6,334 bases of DNA. It comes from Elusimicrobiota bacterium. Lineage in GTDB: Bacteria > Elusimicrobiota > Elusimicrobia > UBA1565 > JACRDR01. The notes under the pieces are model-generated. The model made no database searches. It saw only the letters and a list, made by a program, of their open reading frames with translations, and was not told the origin of the DNA. The stretch lies in contig JACRDR010000285.1 of assembly GCA_016212845.1 (NCBI GenBank), forward strand, positions 1 through 6,334, read 5' to 3'. The translations under genes were made by a program, and so were the position numbers. Below are positions 5,923-6,334 of the stretch, piece after piece; position 1 is the stretch's first letter; the number at the start of each line of letters is the position of its first letter.

Positions 5923-6334
5923 TCATCCCTTGGCTTTCTTGATCAGCTCGGTGACGGAGCGCTCGACCTCGGTCTTGAGGCGTTCGAGCTCCTCGCGGCG
6001 GGCGCGGTACTCCGAGGACGCGCGGGCCATGGCGGTCTCGATCTCCTGGGTGCGGCGGGCGAGAGCGGACTCGCGCTCGGCGAGCTGTCCGTACAGAGCG
6101 GATTCGCGCTCCTCGAGGCTCCGCTTGGAAGCGGCCTCGGACTGCTCGAGGCTGCGGCGGAGCTCGGCGTTCTCCTCCTCGAGCCGCTGCCTCGCCTCGG
6201 CGGCCTCTTGCTGGAGGCGCTTGTGGCGCTCGGCGTCGTCGGCGAGCGAGGCTTGCGCGCGGCGGACGATGACGTCGTTGTCGGTGAGGATCTTCTCGAG
6301 TTCGCTGACGCGCTCGAAGGCGGCGCGGGCTTTC
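5923..6334 (-). CDS. Coiled-coil protein (partial, N-terminus off the right edge)
   Basis: The last 136 codons, ending at TGA 5925-5923, are open to the window edge. The visible chain is almost entirely heptad- or hendecad-like and rich in Glu, Arg, Ala, Leu and Gln (for example LQQEAAEARQRLEEENAELR), with no proline. It contains an 11-residue repeat, ERESAL, at fragment residues 75-80 and 86-91. The C-terminus is basic (ELIKKAKG). No membrane segment or enzymatic motif is visible in this part. A structural, scaffolding or tether role is plausible but not shown; the missing N-terminus may hold a domain that defines the family. The next gene begins 4 nt after its stop, so both belong to one leftward unit whose promoter lies outside the window. 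The open frame, codon bias and composition support it as real. Confidence 0.85.
   Translation of the reverse strand, partial: KARAAFERVSELEKILTDNDVIVRRAQASLADDAERHKRLQQEAAEARQRLEEENAELRRSLEQSEAASKRSLEERESALYGQLAERESALARRTQEIETAMARASSEYRARREELERLKTEVERSVTELIKKAKG
5926..5931 (-). promoter_or_regulatory. Shine-Dalgarno of the membrane propeller-like protein
   Basis: On the minus strand AAGGGA lies 7 nt before the ATG at 5918, inside the last codons of the coiled-coil gene. It favours the 5918 ATG over the out-of-frame ATG at 5926, which runs into a stop after three codons. Confidence 0.6.

Noticed and set aside
5400..5942. Plus-strand 180-codon frame opposite the membrane protein gene
   Set aside because: Low-complexity Arg/Gly/Ala composition. 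The opposite strand has a membrane span, polyproline and repeated strand motifs, with a Shine-Dalgarno.

Overview
The window is GC-rich (roughly two-thirds G+C by eye, strong G/C bias at third codon positions) and almost fully coding. It looks like a chromosomal segment of a diderm bacterium. Two envelope proteins, one PorV-like outer-membrane barrel and one secreted fibronectin-III protein with a PNGDG/FlgD-Ig-like C-terminus, point to Elusimicrobiota or an FCB-group relative (Bacteroidota, Fibrobacterota and similar). I favour Elusimicrobiota because of the high GC and the FN3 plus FlgD-Ig architecture. This is an inference from protein style, not a proven assignment.

Left part (1-4154, minus strand): a tightly packed operon read right to left. 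It starts with a single-domain CheY-like response regulator (3768-4154). Its TAA directly abuts the ATG of a 772-aa secreted four-FN3 protein (1449-3767), which overlaps by 4 nt (ATGA) a PorV/PorQ-family barrel protein with a TPR-like C-terminal extension (1-1452, running off the left edge).

Centre (4155-4264): a 110-bp divergent control region. It holds six in-phase TG-containing units at an exact 11-bp period; the four proximal ones read WTGTAW. The last unit overlaps the -35 box of an extended -10 promoter. That promoter would start transcription almost at the GTG codon of a rightward OmpR/PhoB-family regulator (4265-4945). This regulator has lost the receiver's acidic pocket and its Thr/Ser switch, but keeps the phospho-Asp position, the Lys, the dimer face and the winged helix. 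Eleven-bp tandem repeats are the classic binding architecture for this DNA-binding domain, so autoregulation and control of the divergent envelope operon is the most economical hypothesis.

Right part (4946-6334): a 15-bp perfect inverted repeat with a nested palindrome sits between the convergent genes. Beyond it, on the minus strand, a coiled-coil protein (cut by the right edge) is followed after 4 nt by a single-pass membrane protein with a polyproline linker and a probable beta-propeller-like outer domain of unknown function.

Taken together, the left and centre look like a small regulator and secreted-protein module: atypical DNA-binding regulator, divergent repeat array, CheY-like regulator, FN3 cargo-like protein, PorV-like barrel. 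No histidine kinase, tRNA, rRNA, CRISPR array, transposase or phage gene was seen.
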